Assembly: GCF_029227915.1 (NCBI RefSeq)
Contig: NC_079887.1
Span: forward strand, 9,114,001 to 9,178,000
Reading direction: 5' to 3'
DNA length: 64,000 nucleotides
Source of the DNA: Hydractinia symbiolongicarpus
Lineage: Eukaryota; Cnidaria; Hydrozoa; Anthoathecata; Hydractiniidae
Shown: positions 33,722-44,548 of the stretch, one piece after another
Position numbering within the stretch: position 1 is the stretch's first letter
How the letters are laid out: the number at the start of each line of letters is the position of its first letter
Notes under the pieces: generated by a model
The model's database searches: none
What the model was told of the DNA's origin: nothing
What the model saw: only the letters and a program-made list of their open reading frames with translations
Position numbers and translations under genes: made by a program

Positions 33722-36700
33722 ATGGCCTCACACATTCTTAGGGCAAATAATTTGTTGCGACAGGGCTTACGTCGTTTTTCTGCATTAGCTGGAAAAGAAT
33801 ACCAAGAAGCTTTGTTGGCGGAGGAAAAACATGCAGGAGGTAGATGACTAGTACACTTTCCTTTTTCCGTTCTTCTTGTTTAGCTAGATAGCTACCTACA
33901 CTTCACTGTCTTCTTGTTCTGTTTTTGCGCTTTTAAAAATAGCTTGGATATCTAGTTAGTTAATTAGTTAGCTGGTCTGATGTTAGAATAACCCCTTTTT
34001 TCTTTTTGCCAAAGAAAAAGCTGGCTTTTTTGTGGCATAATAATCAGTCTTTGTTCACTTATTTTTTGTTCTTTAGCTAGCTAAATGTTAAAACATTACC
34101 CAGGTGTGGATACAAGAATGTCAATAAGTTAGCTAGTGTGATTTTTTCATGTCACTTAGAATTGGGTGTAAACTATGCAAAGCGTTCTCATGGGCTGTCA
34201 ACAAATTGGTTTCTTCACAATTATAGCAAAATGGCTGTACAGGGTCAGCGACCTTGCCGTCATAAAAAAATGATTAAAAAAAAGAAAGACAATTTTTTTG
34301 GCATTTATTTAGGAAGTCTAGTGATAAGAATGTTTACCTGCTCTGTTCTGACTCAACTACAGATGCCAGGCCAAATTTAGATGCAGAACTGGCCCGTCAA
34401 AAGACAGGTTGGTGCGTTCACAGATAGGATGGCCCATCTATTGACCTAGGCCTGGCCCACCTTACTTACTTTGAATACTTACTTGAAGTATATTTTGCGA
34501 GATCACGCATCCAACTTTAGTGAGTTCAATGCTCATCATGTCAATGATGCTGTTCGTGTTGGCCTTTCGAAACTTATCATAATTTAATATCAGTGGCTCA
34601 TCTGGAACAGTAGAAAGAAAGCAATCCAACTTTGTTTTGAAACAGTCTATGCTGCAATCAAACAGATTGCGTACTACCTTTGGTAGACAGTTAAACAATC
34701 ATACTCCGTGAACAGCCAAGCTTGCGCAACAAATCTTATAAAATGGCCCTTTTTTTCGCTAAAGGAACAACACATTTTCAACCCAAACAAACATTCCGTG
34801 CAATGCTTCCTTTCACAGTTTCCTGAGCAAAGTTTGGTACTATGTTTTCAATTACTTTTTTACAACTTTGGACAAATTGGTCTTACACTTTGAAAAACTG
34901 TATATCAGATGGGACAGACCAAGCTTTCCACAAGGACTGTTGCAATTTTAGAAAATGTGTCTAGATGGGATAGGCCCATTTATGGACCAAAGACTCATGC
35001 TTTTGAATATTGTGTCATAATATGGGACAGCCAAACCATTGACAAAGGATACTTGTGCTTTTATAAAACTGTGTCATAACATTGAACAGACTGTTGAAAC
35101 TTTACACTTAAGATGCTGCCAAGGCCTAGGTCAAGTTGAACACTGTAAAATGAGCTGGACCCACTGTGTCTGAATTTTAAAATATAGAAGACATTCCAGG
35201 CTTTACTGGGAAGAATACAGTGTATGTATGAGAGGACTAAAGAAGACAAAAATGTCTAGAGGAAGAGAATTGAAAATCATCATTAATTCTCAAAATATAA
35301 TCTATCATAAATAGAGCTAGTTAAACTAATGATCAATACAAATAATATCCATATGTCATAAATTCTGCTTTCATTGAACAAACACAAACATATAAATTGA
35401 AAAATAGATTTGATAAAATAAGGATATAGCTCAGTCGGTAGGGTGTTTGTAGCGCATAGATTACTGGCTATAGCTCTTGTATACTGTGCGGGAGACCAGG
35501 GTTCGATTCCTCTTGACAGCGATTCAACATGGGCAAGTGAATGTTGCCATAGCCCTGGGTTAACCCAAGCCATGTGAGGAAAATTGGGGAGATGGCACAC
35601 TGTGTGAGCTGTTGGATGTTGCCGGGAGTTGTCTAGTAGAGTGGGGGACCTAATTGGGTTTGCGTAGCTCAAAATAAGCATTAAATACTGTAGGACTCTC
35701 CATCTATAAGCCATGGCTCCTCCTGGAAATAATAGACAGGGTATATCCCTCTATATTTGTGAGGCTAGCCATGTAAAATATGCACATCTATCTTCACAGT
35801 CCAGATCAGATTGGAAGAGGGTCATTAATATACCCCGTCCAACCCATGCTAGCATGGAAAACAGACGTTAAGCCGAGAATGATAATGATGATGAATCTGT
35901 AAAGGAGAGCACACATGATTTTTTTTCTTGAAATGATTGTCTAGCCTATCTAGTTTCAGAATAATATATAGTTTTGTTTTGCACAAAAATAACAGAGAAT
36001 AGTTATTTTACAATTCTAAGCAACATCGTTTTCACTGCAGTACTGCCCATATAACTGTTTACCCTTGCTTGGTTTTTTATTAACCAGGAAAAACTTAACC
36101 ACTTTCTATGTCGTTTCAGATAAATTGTTTTTAATTTATAGCTACAGCAAAGACATGGAAAGGCATCTCCATATTTGTAGCTGTACCTGGTATGCTTTTG
36201 TGTGCTTATCAGGCTTACACAACTGAGAAAGAACACATGGCACATTTTGAACGGCCAGAATTTCATGCGTATGAACATTTGAGAATCCGCAGAAGTGTAA
36301 GTCAATAATTAGATTATTGCTGTTGTTAAGATTTTTTTTGTTGTCAAGAAGGTTTTTTTTTTAAAAAAGAAATATTACTTGTGTAAATGCTTTGGTTTAC
36401 TTGTTGGTAAACTTTTGGTCGAAATAAACATTTAATGATGTATATACATATTGAATAGAAATTGATGATTATTCAATGGAAGATAATGTATTGCAGCCAG
36501 AAAATTTCAAGGGAGGGGACAAAATTATGGAAAAAAAATTTCCTTTTGTTTTTCATAAATTCATATTTTATACTCATCATGTGAATATATGAATATGATT
36601 ATATTCATTCGTCATATAGAAATTTTTTTATAACATTTACGCATCAATCGTTAAAATTAAAGTACTTTGCAAACAATAATCCACATGAATTGCTACTATT

Positions 36701-38260
36701 AAATTGTCCATTCTGCTGCTGATGAAATATTTTGCCAATAATATTAACGAAACGAAAATTATGAATACCCACAACATGTAATTTTTTCGTTGCTTAGAGA
36801 TTGCTACAATTAAGGTATCCGTTCTGATGATGAAAAGGGATATTTTGTTCGTAATCAGTTGTACTAATTTGGATGCCAGCATGTAAACATCAAAATTAGT
36901 TTTATGATGCCATTAAAAATAGCATCTTTTGAGTCCTACTGGCCAGGGTACCATTTTCGTCCTATTTAATCAGGGTAAGGTAGGAAATTTTTATTCAGAT
37001 AAAATTGAATAACAATACCCACCAATAACTAACAATATCCAACAATAACTGACATTACTCAACAATAACTAACACAATAACTAACAATATCCAACATTAA
37101 CTGTCAATTCTCAACAATAGCTAACATGACTCAACAATAACTAACAATACCCAACAATAACTGACAATACTCAACAACCGAACAATAACAATCACTACTC
37201 AATAATAACTAACAATGCTGAACAATAACAATCAATACTCAATAATAACAAACAGTAACTCACAATAACTAACAGTAACTAACAATAACTGACTTTACGC
37301 AACAATACCTGACAATACTCAACAATAATTAACATTACCCATCAATAAACAACAACAACTAACAATACCGAACAAAAACAATCAGTACTCAATAGTAACA
37401 AAAAATAACTCAACAATAACTAACATAACCTAACATAAAACAACAATAACTATAAGGCCGAACAATAACAATCAATACTCAATAATAACAGACAAAAACT
37501 AACAATGCCGAAAAATAGCAATCAATCTCTATAATAATAGCCGTCGTCTGTCTGTCTCTGCGCGGACCCCCCGCTGAGTTAAAAAATCATGTTACGGAAA
37601 CACGAATATCAAATGCGATATATTTTTATCCACTTTGTGGCGACGGGTAAATATAAAAGGACGGGCGAACCTGTGGATTTTTCCACAGGCTAACGACTAG
37701 TACTCAATAATAACAAACAATAACTCAACAATAACCAACACTACCCAACAATCAACAACAATAACTGTAAGGCCGAACAATAACTATCAATACTCAATAA
37801 TAACAAACAATAACTCACAATAACTGATAATAACTAACCATAACTGACATTACTCAACAATTACTAACAATACTCAAAATAACTAACCCTACCCAACAAT
37901 AAACAACATTAACTAACAATACCGAAAAATAACAATCAGTACTCAGTAATAGCAAACAATAACTCACAATAACTAACAATAACGAAAAATAACAATCAAT
38001 ACTAAAAAATAACAAACAATAACTAACAATAACTAACAATAACTAACATTACCCAATAATAACTAAGAATTTCCGACAATTAAAATGCATATGTGTTATA
38101 TGTTATTTAGCATCTAAAACAAGAGTATTCGCTTCTCATGTGTGCAAATTAAAAAATTAAAAAAACATTTATTATCTTTCAGCCATTTCCATGGAAAGAC
38201 GGCAACCACTCGTTATTTCACGGACACAATAATGCTTTGCCTGAAGGCTATGAACATTAA
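33722..38260 (+). CDS. COX6A: Cytochrome c oxidase subunit 6A, complete, 3 exons
   Basis: Exons 33722-33839, 36142-36296 and 38183-38260 have GT-AG borders and phases 1 and 0, giving 116 residues, the usual COX6A length. Residues 1-30 form an Arg-rich amphipathic mitochondrial presequence ([14 protein letters not shown]). A single membrane helix follows (about 45-65, [20 protein letters not shown]). The C-terminus has the family signature [14 protein letters not shown] (92-105) and ends LPEGYEH. The protein is a nuclear-encoded inner-membrane subunit of complex IV that modulates its activity. Intron 1 (2.3 kb) hosts a LINE fragment and SINEs; intron 2 (1.9 kb) is mostly minisatellite. A candidate AATAAA lies near 38500. 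Confidence 0.96.
34462..34698 (-). pseudogene. C-terminal fragment of a non-LTR retrotransposon ORF2
   Basis: Minus-strand translation [10 protein letters not shown], then [20 protein letters not shown], matches the W..LP..VV......FK..LD pattern found at the end of CR1/L2/jockey-type reverse-transcriptase ORFs. It is a short, isolated remnant inside COX6A intron 1. Confidence 0.5.
34890..35120. repeat. Degenerate ~57-bp tandem repeat
   Basis: About four diverged units spaced 57-58 bp share AACTGTGTCATA-like and ATGGGACAG(A/C)CCAA-like phrases (near 34893, 34950, 35008, 35065). Similar 'ggccca' phrases continue leftward to about 34380. Intronic, non-coding. Confidence 0.55.
35422..35794 (+). 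mobile_element. tRNA-derived SINE, copy 3
   Basis: The head GGATATAGCTCAGTCGGTAG (box A-like) and GGGTTCGATTCC (box B) are followed by the same body as copies 1 and 2, ending TGTAAAATATGCACATCTATC with almost no tail. The head differs from copy 1 and contains an extra ~40 bp before the shared GGGAGACC segment, which looks chimeric. It is not a functional tRNA gene: the acceptor and anticodon arms do not pair properly. Confidence 0.75.
35800..35894 (+). mobile_element. 3' end of a second SINE family
   Basis: The stretch ending CCCATGCTAGCATGGAAAAC, AGACGTTAAGC and GATAATGATGATGA resembles the widespread invertebrate SINE 3' end that terminates in GATG repeats. It abuts the end of SINE copy 3 directly. 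Only the 3' part is present. Confidence 0.5.
36990..38090 (+). repeat. ~20-bp minisatellite in COX6A intron 2
   Basis: Over a kilobase of imperfect repeats of AACAATAACTAACAATACTC and variants (GACATTACTC, CCGAACAATAAC). It fills most of COX6A intron 2 and is interrupted by a Helitron-like element at 37526-37700. Sharply G-poor on the plus strand. Minus-strand open frames here are repeat artefacts. Confidence 0.9.
37526..37700 (+). mobile_element. Helitron-like non-autonomous element (copy C)
   Basis: Starts TCTCTATAATAATAGCCGTC after an A, has GTCTGTCTGTC and GGACGGGCGAACC, then the perfect hairpin CCTGTGGATTTTTCCACAGG, and ends CTAACGACTAG before a T. Hairpin about 11 bases before a CTAG terminus and A/T flanks are Helitron features. 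It interrupts the minisatellite, so it inserted after the array formed. Confidence 0.7.
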
Positions 38261-38749
38261 GTTGGATAAAGCTTTGTAAATTTCTTACCTGTTAAATGAA
38301 AGAATAGAATTTTAAGGTTGTTTAAATGTTATTTTTGGTCTGTATGATTTGGTGAAATTTAAAAGCGATGCCTACATGTTTATGAGCGAGGACAACAGAT
38401 TTTTGGATTTGGAAACTTAAAATACTTTAAAATTGCGTGATTTTCGCCCAAAGCTTTCAAAAATCAAAACAATCGAAAACATGCTTCGTAAATCCGCGTA
38501 ATAAATTCCCGCAAAGTTTGGATTACAATTTTAATCTCAAAATTAAGTTATAAATTTAATTACCTTCCCAATTATATTTCTTCCCACTCGTGTTAATGCT
38601 AGAAAACAGTGTTTTTCATGAAACACAAATCCTGAACATGGAAATAAGGGTATGTATGTTCTGGGTCGTCGCGCTTTTTTAAAAACGCTGCAGCTCCACC
38701 TACCTAGGACAGCGACGTGCACCTATACGAAGATACTCTTGTGAGTTGC
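38261..38749. other. COX6A 3' flank
   Basis: Nothing coding recognised. It likely contains the COX6A 3' UTR; the best polyadenylation-signal candidate is the AATAAA near 38500. Confidence 0.4.
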
Positions 38750-40560
38750 AATTTATGGAGTATACGTACAGATGCATGATTATTCCTTATCTTCTTTTTC
38801 CACATTATCCACATGCGCAGCTATGCATAGGCGGATTCCACGTCCTTCACTTGATCCTAAATGTTTTGACGCCGGGTATCACCATACCAATAAACCCGTC
38901 AACATCGGCTTTGATTATACAAAAAATGCAAAAGCTTCAGAAGGTCCTGTACAGAGCATGCTCATGCCCTGGTTTGATTGAGGCATGGCAGGCAGGCATG
39001 GCAGTGAATGTTCTCTATATCACGGAGAATAGTATCAACCTTGCTCCGATCATCGCACAACATCACACGCGAAAATCAGCTGAACCTGCTCCTCTTCACA
39101 GACGACAAAAAGACTCCCTACACCAGCATCAAAAACCTTTGAGGCTAATAGGCAGCAACAACTCTAAGAAGATTTGAAAAGTCTACTCATCCCCGTGCAC
39201 CATGCAAGAGAGAGAGAGAAAGACCAAGAAGCTTACCAAGCACGTGCTTCATTTTTGGTGCACGTACAGTAAGTGTGCGTATGACAATGTCACCAGTCAA
39301 TTGACGCTTCACCGCGACAAAAAGTGTACAGAAAAATTTGTAGACCATCCTGAAAACGAGACGAAGCGAGTGTACGATACATTACCGCAATAGTCAATAA
39401 CAGAGCTCACAGATGTATTGAAGAGGGAGTGCAACGAGGCGACAAAATGTCATATTTGCATGAAGCCTTTCGACGACCCTACATACAACCTCAAGGCATG
39501 TGAGCACTGTCACTATACGGGTCTCTACCGAGATGGAGCTCATAACAACTGCAATCTGAAGTGCAAGTTCCGAAACATATTCCCATCATCTTACATAATT
39601 TAAGCAACTATGACGCGCATCTCTTCGTATGGAAGATTTAAAAAACACACAAGACAAAGGGTGCTTCGGGAAGAACTCAGAGATCAGTTTTAAGGTCAAA
39701 GTCGAAGTACTTGCTGCAGGCATCAACAAAAGACCAAGCAGCTATAGATTTATAGGGTCTAGATTAAGCAAGCTATCAAGCAACCTGAGCGGCACGGGAA
39801 CCGGCGGAATGAATTGCAAAGAGTGTAAGCAATACTGCACGAAATTTGAGGACATATCAAACAATTAGGTCGCTGGATTTAGGTGTAAGTACTGTAAGCT
39901 AAGGAGTACTAAGGAGTTGAAAAAAGAAGAGCTAAATTCGAACGTATCTTCCATGGCATAGTTTTTCAATAAGGTTACCTTCAGGCTGATGTTTTAAAAA
40001 CAAGTGTACCCACATGAATACATGGACAGTTGGGAACGTCTCGAGGAGATCGAGCTGTTAGGAGATGTTAATGGCTGAGGGTATGAAAAACAAAAATCGA
40101 ATTGTATCACGCCAGAAAGTGATTAGGTAGCGTGTGATTACAACATGTACCTTGCTACTGACGTGTTGTTCCTGGCAAATGTGTTTAACAATTTCTAAGA
40201 TGTCTACCTTTATAGCTATAAGCTGGATCCTGCGCATTTTTACACTGACTCAGGACTAGCATGGACGACAGAACTAAAGTATACAGGAATAGGGCTAAAG
40301 CTTCTAACAAACAATGACATGCTCCTCATGTTTAAAAAAGGTATTAACGAAGGTATCACGCAAGCGGTACATTTTCATGCAAAGTTATACAAAGACAACA
40401 ACAAATACATAGGCGAGCAGTACAAATACAGATCAAGAATCCTTTACATTACAAGCCTTTACATTGATCTGAATAGATGTCTGAGAACTGAAGCTAAAGC
40501 TGAGGTGAGAAGGACATTTTTATGCTCAATCTGGTTAACATGTATGCCAATATTGTGAGT
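38750..40560 (+). pseudogene. Polinton/Maverick protein-primed DNA polymerase B, N-terminal part, broken
   Basis: Fragments in shifting plus-strand frames match the Polinton polymerase B in order. First comes a Cys/His HNH-like block (39440-39570: CHICMKPF, CEHCHYTG, HNNCNLKC). Then the exonuclease motif HNLSNYDAHLF (near 39590-39630), a DVLFLANVF exonuclease block (40160-40190), LDPAHFYTDSGLAW (40225-40270) and DMLLMFKKGINEGITQA (40316-40366). Multiple stops and frameshifts make it a pseudogene. The palm and C-terminal half are absent downstream. No integrase or capsid gene is seen with it. Polintons are 15-20 kb self-synthesising, virus-related transposons; here only a ~1.8-kb relic remains. 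Confidence 0.8.
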
Positions 40561-41831
40561 CATTTCAGTGTGGATGCCCTAAGATATTTAACAAGACGCC
40601 AACTTTTAGTAATCAATGTCATACCTGCGCGTTCTTGTGTACTGCACTTCTGGGAAATTTTAGTAAGTAATACGTTGCCAGAGCATACGCTTAATTATTC
40701 CAGCACTAGCAAAGTATTATAGGAACAAATTTCCAAACCCCACATAGTGTAGGCATTTTCTATGAAAAACATAAAGCTTGAAAAAGTCTTAGCAATTTCT
40801 TCCATACAAAACAAAAAAGAGCTAAACATACTATTTGAATGATGGGAAATTTCCTTCGTTGCGCAGGAAAGAAGGAAATGAAGTTTATTTCCTTTCTCGC
40901 AGGAGGAAGTTTTGCATCTGCGATGGAGATGTCTTCACGCATGTGCCGTGAAGACACGTTTAAAAAGGGCGTGTTTAAACTTGTGAGACGTCGGTTGGTT
41001 GGGACAGCATCAAAGACAGTCGATTTTTGTTTTGTATTTGACTAAAATATATTTCTATTTCATGTGTCCATGACAACAAGCAAGTCCAGCACGATAAAGA
41101 GAATGAGAGCAACCAGTCAAGTTATTCAAACGACGCACAGCGCCACACAGAACTAATATAATTTATGTATAAACGAGTTTAAGGAACCCATGCACGATTG
41201 GATAGCAGTACTGCATGTATCGTGTGGATGTTCCATCACAGAGATCTGTTTTTGGTTTCGCTCCCGGCTTTACTGCATCAGTTTCTTGTAAAAAATATAA
41301 TGTAAAATATGAGTTGTCAAAGAACATAACGGTTAGAAATTAACAGAATGCAAGCGTTCTGACGTGAAGTGCAATTTGTAAATAAACCGTGCATGCTGTC
41401 TTCACCAAATTTCAAATACTCCAAATACCAACAAATACAAAAAACGGATGTTTTTATTAATTTTGTCTGTATAAGGAATAGGAAAGAAAGCAAGTCTAAA
41501 GTACAAATTCAATTTTGTGTCAAAATTTTTCCGCATTCAAGGGATAATACATTTGCAACGTAATTATCGTCTAAGTACTTTTTAATGATCAGTTTCATTA
41601 AAAATTAAAAATCTAATTAGAAGTTAGGTTTTACTCAGTTTTTTTATATTAAGCGGAAATTTTACAATTAAAAAATGCGAAATCTAATTTTTCACCCACT
41701 CAAACACAAAAATGACGCAGTGAATCACAAGTATTTTTATGACAAGGAAAAGTCCAATCAATTATCTTACATAAATACTCAACTAGCTCTTTCACCAGTT
41801 CCAATTTTAAGACAGTTAAAGATTTAAACGA
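40561..41831. other. Unassigned sequence after the Polinton relic
   Basis: No recognised gene. Around 40845-40935 there is an imperfect inverted repeat around GGAAATTTCCTTCGTTGCGC and 'tcctttctcgcaggagg'-type segments. Open frames of 64-68 codons lack domains. Confidence 0.4.
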
Positions 41832-42074
41832 ATGATGGATAGATATATTGTTTTATATTTAATATTATTATCAGCTTTAATGTTCGGAAGAAATTTTGTG
41901 TCCACATTTCCACTGACTGAACAACAATCCGTCAATAGTACTGTTAACATAATAAAACAACGAAATCAGAATCAATCAGATTCTTGTGGAAAGATTTGCC
42001 AGCAAGTAAGGGTAATGCGAAAGAGAATTAATGAATTATCAGAAAGAGAAGCCAGATTTCCAGAGTGGTTCTAA
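41832..42074 (+). CDS. Small predicted secreted protein (80 aa)
   Basis: An intact 80-residue frame starting MMDRYIVLYLILLSALMFG, a convincing signal peptide core, followed by a Ser/Asn/Gln-rich segment. A short C-terminal part has a CGKIC pair and basic/acidic residues ending RFPEWF. There are two potential N-glycosylation sites (NSTVN, NQSDS). No family recognised. It could be a single-exon gene, a terminal exon or chance. Signal peptide and length make it plausible as a secreted peptide precursor, although only single basic sites and RKR occur. Confidence 0.4.
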   Translation: MMDRYIVLYLILLSALMFGRNFVSTFPLTEQQSVNSTVNIIKQRNQNQSDSCGKICQQVRVMRKRINELSEREARFPEWF

Positions 42075-43633
42075 AGGAAATGTTGTAAATGTGTTATGAT
42101 GAAAAAATGTGAAACTTTAAATGTAGCTTTACACCTTCAATGTAACTTTATGGCAACTCAACTACCCTTACAAGACAGGCGCATGTTATTAGTTACAGCT
42201 GATGTATCTATCTGAGACGGGCACCTGACATTGGTCTGCCTAAAATGTTTTTCGCATAAATGGTACATAATTCTACTTGTTTTTGACAGATGCCATCTCT
42301 TCGCAGTTCTGTGTTTAAGTTGCGCTGAATCTTAACAAATAAATCATGACGCAACAAAGGCCAACAAAGAAGTGAAATGCTTTGCATAGACGTCTTCTAA
42401 CAACAATTGCTTGTGAAATATGGTGGCGAAAATATTGGACAAAAATGTCGTTAAAAGTGTGAAACATTAAAAAAAAATTGTTAAGATGTTAGTGATGATA
42501 CCAAATGAAAGAAAACACCTTTCTAATGTAGAAGATTATCTTTTTAATGGCTGCCTCATCCTTCCTTTTGAGCGTAAGTTAAAAAAACAAGGATTACTGT
42601 TTGCGTGACGTGCAAGTTGATTCGCGGTTAGTAGATGACTTCAAGTTTACTACGCACGGCAAGACGATAGCTGAAGTAGGGCAAAAGAGAAAAATATTTG
42701 TCCCGCCTTTGAATAAAAAAAATGATGTTCTGGGAATTTGTGTTTGAATGTAATGTATGTTATCAAATTGTAACTGAATGAGGCCAACTTTTCATTTAAG
42801 TCTTGCCTTGACGTGACTAAAGCATCCTGCAGTACGATTTCACCCTGCAGTATGATTTTACCCCGCTGTATGATTTCACCCTGCTGTACGATTTCACCCT
42901 ACGGTACGATTCTATCACAAAAACACGACATTTTTAAGAATAGCTTTCCAGGGCAATCTGCACCCCATCATCTTGTCTCTACAAGCGTGGTTTAAAATTA
43001 AAAGTTTTATATAGATTGATAAAATAAAAACAATAGAAATTACACAATAGACAATAAGCATGGATTGAATGGTTCTATTAAACACCGGTTTGTAACGGCC
43101 CAACCAATTTTTTTCCTGAGGCGAGTTTGAGATGCGGTAAATCGAAAAAACATCAAAGGAAGGAATATCGATACAGAATATCACTTTGTATTTAATAGTC
43201 CTCTGCGTCCTGTGAGGAAACCACAAAAGTAAACTATGGTAAATCAAACAGGTGTACAGTGTTAATGTTTAACAAAATAATATGTTATCGTTTTCTGTCG
43301 TTAAATAAATGATACTTTCTTTTTTAGTTTTATGTTTTATCACTACCCAAATAGGCGCTGTGAATATTTTAATTTTTTTGATTATTTAGTGCGCAATTTT
43401 TTTTTCGAAATTAAGTTAGATACACTACATACATACTACAGTATTAAGTGATTTTTAGAAGTAAGCGAGGATTTGTGTCTTCATTCAGTTTTTCGTTTTT
43501 TTGATATTTCTTATTTGGTGTATTTTTCGTTTAAAAGATGAATGCCTGCATTTTTTCTATGGAACGTTTTAATTTAAATCAAGTTGGAAAACCACCATGT
43601 ATAGGTTAACTGTCCTTCTATTTCTGTGTTAAT
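42075..43633. other. Intergenic with an 18-bp tandem repeat at 42826-42915
   Basis: Five 18-bp units of CCTGCAGTACGATTTCAC and variants occupy 42826-42915 exactly. Nothing else coding is supported. An open frame at 42915-43247 on the minus strand is hydrophobic in places but lacks a recognisable domain. Confidence 0.6.
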
Positions 43634-44548
43634 TTACTGCGCGCTTGTTTCTTGCTTAGACACAATACGTTTTAATGTTGTTTTTACGTCATGATTATAC
43701 CATGCATATATTGACGGGTCAGCGATTGAATTTAAGCAAATGATTACATAACCGAACATAAGGATACTTTCTCCAATTGCACCTTTGAATTGTAATATAA
43801 ACAAAGTTGCTGAGGGAATCCATGTGATTAGAAATGATGCCATCAATAGCATACAGATACGCAGAGATCGTATTTGACGTTTTAACAAGCGACGTTTTTC
43901 TTTTTTTTTATCATCAGCATCTTTTGTAACAGTTAATTTTATCATTTTTTTGAATTGGGAGCGCGTTTGGTAATAAATCGAAGCATGAGCGTACATCAAA
44001 ATTCCAGGAAACACAATTGACAACACGCAAACAAACACCACCACAGGTATTTCGCCAAAATAGTTCGTGGTAAAAATAGTCAATGCTATTGCAACCACGC
44101 ATGCGCATAATGCAGACAAGAGGAATGTTCTTGCTTTAAGTCGCTGATAGAGGTAAGGGTAACGTATTGCAAGAAAGCGATCAAAAACAACCAAAATCAT
44201 GTTAACGAATACTGCTGCCCAAACAAGTAAAAACAGACTACTAAACCAATATCTGATGGTTCCTGTTGCTGCAAAGGTATGGATGCCACCTTGTTTGGTT
44301 ATATTTACTAAAACAGCTTCAATGATATTCCATACACCATTTGAAAAGTGAGAAAACAATAACGCCATGAACAATTTATTATTTCTTTGACTGCGTAACT
44401 TCCGTTTGGATATTATGACAACAAATACAAAAGTGTTGACAATTATGATTGCTAGAAATTTGAACCAACAAAAGTACCTGTAATAAATTAATACATTGTC
44501 TGGAAATTGCTCTTTTTTACGGTTCACAGTGCTGTTGGATGTATGCAT
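43634..44548 (-). CDS. Class A (rhodopsin-like) GPCR, single exon
   Basis: 304 residues with seven predicted membrane helices at about 26-47, 58-81, 101-123, 142-160, 167-188, 229-253 and 261-284. Class A landmarks are N38 in TM1, DRF at 123-125 in place of DRY, ITWIP at 241-245 in TM6, and NSIADPSIY at 273-281 replacing NPxxY. The N-terminus has an NST glycosylation site and a short extracellular tail. The loop before TM6 is strongly basic (KKKEKRRLLKRQIRS), as for G-protein coupling. Unusual: no cysteine at the TM3 top or in loop 2, so the usual disulfide is absent, and the TM2 aspartate is replaced (FSHFSN). Intronless structure and divergence suggest a lineage-expanded orphan receptor. 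Ligand unknown. Confidence 0.88.
   Translation of the reverse strand: MHTSNSTVNRKKEQFPDNVLIYYRYFCWFKFLAIIIVNTFVFVVIISKRKLRSQRNNKLFMALLFSHFSNGVWNIIEAVLVNITKQGGIHTFAATGTIRYWFSSLFLLVWAAVFVNMILVVFDRFLAIRYPYLYQRLKARTFLLSALCACVVAIALTIFTTNYFGEIPVVVFVCVLSIVFPGILMYAHASIYYQTRSQFKKMIKLTVTKDADDKKKEKRRLLKRQIRSLRICMLLMASFLITWIPSATLFILQFKGAIGESILMFGYVIICLNSIADPSIYAWYNHDVKTTLKRIVSKQETSAQ

Noticed and set aside
35422-35510. Possible tRNA gene (box A and box B present)
   Set aside because: The cloverleaf does not close and the sequence continues into the shared SINE body seen at two other sites.
37854-38039. Minus-strand ORF rich in VIVSYCLL repeats
   Set aside because: Translation of the COX6A intron 2 minisatellite.
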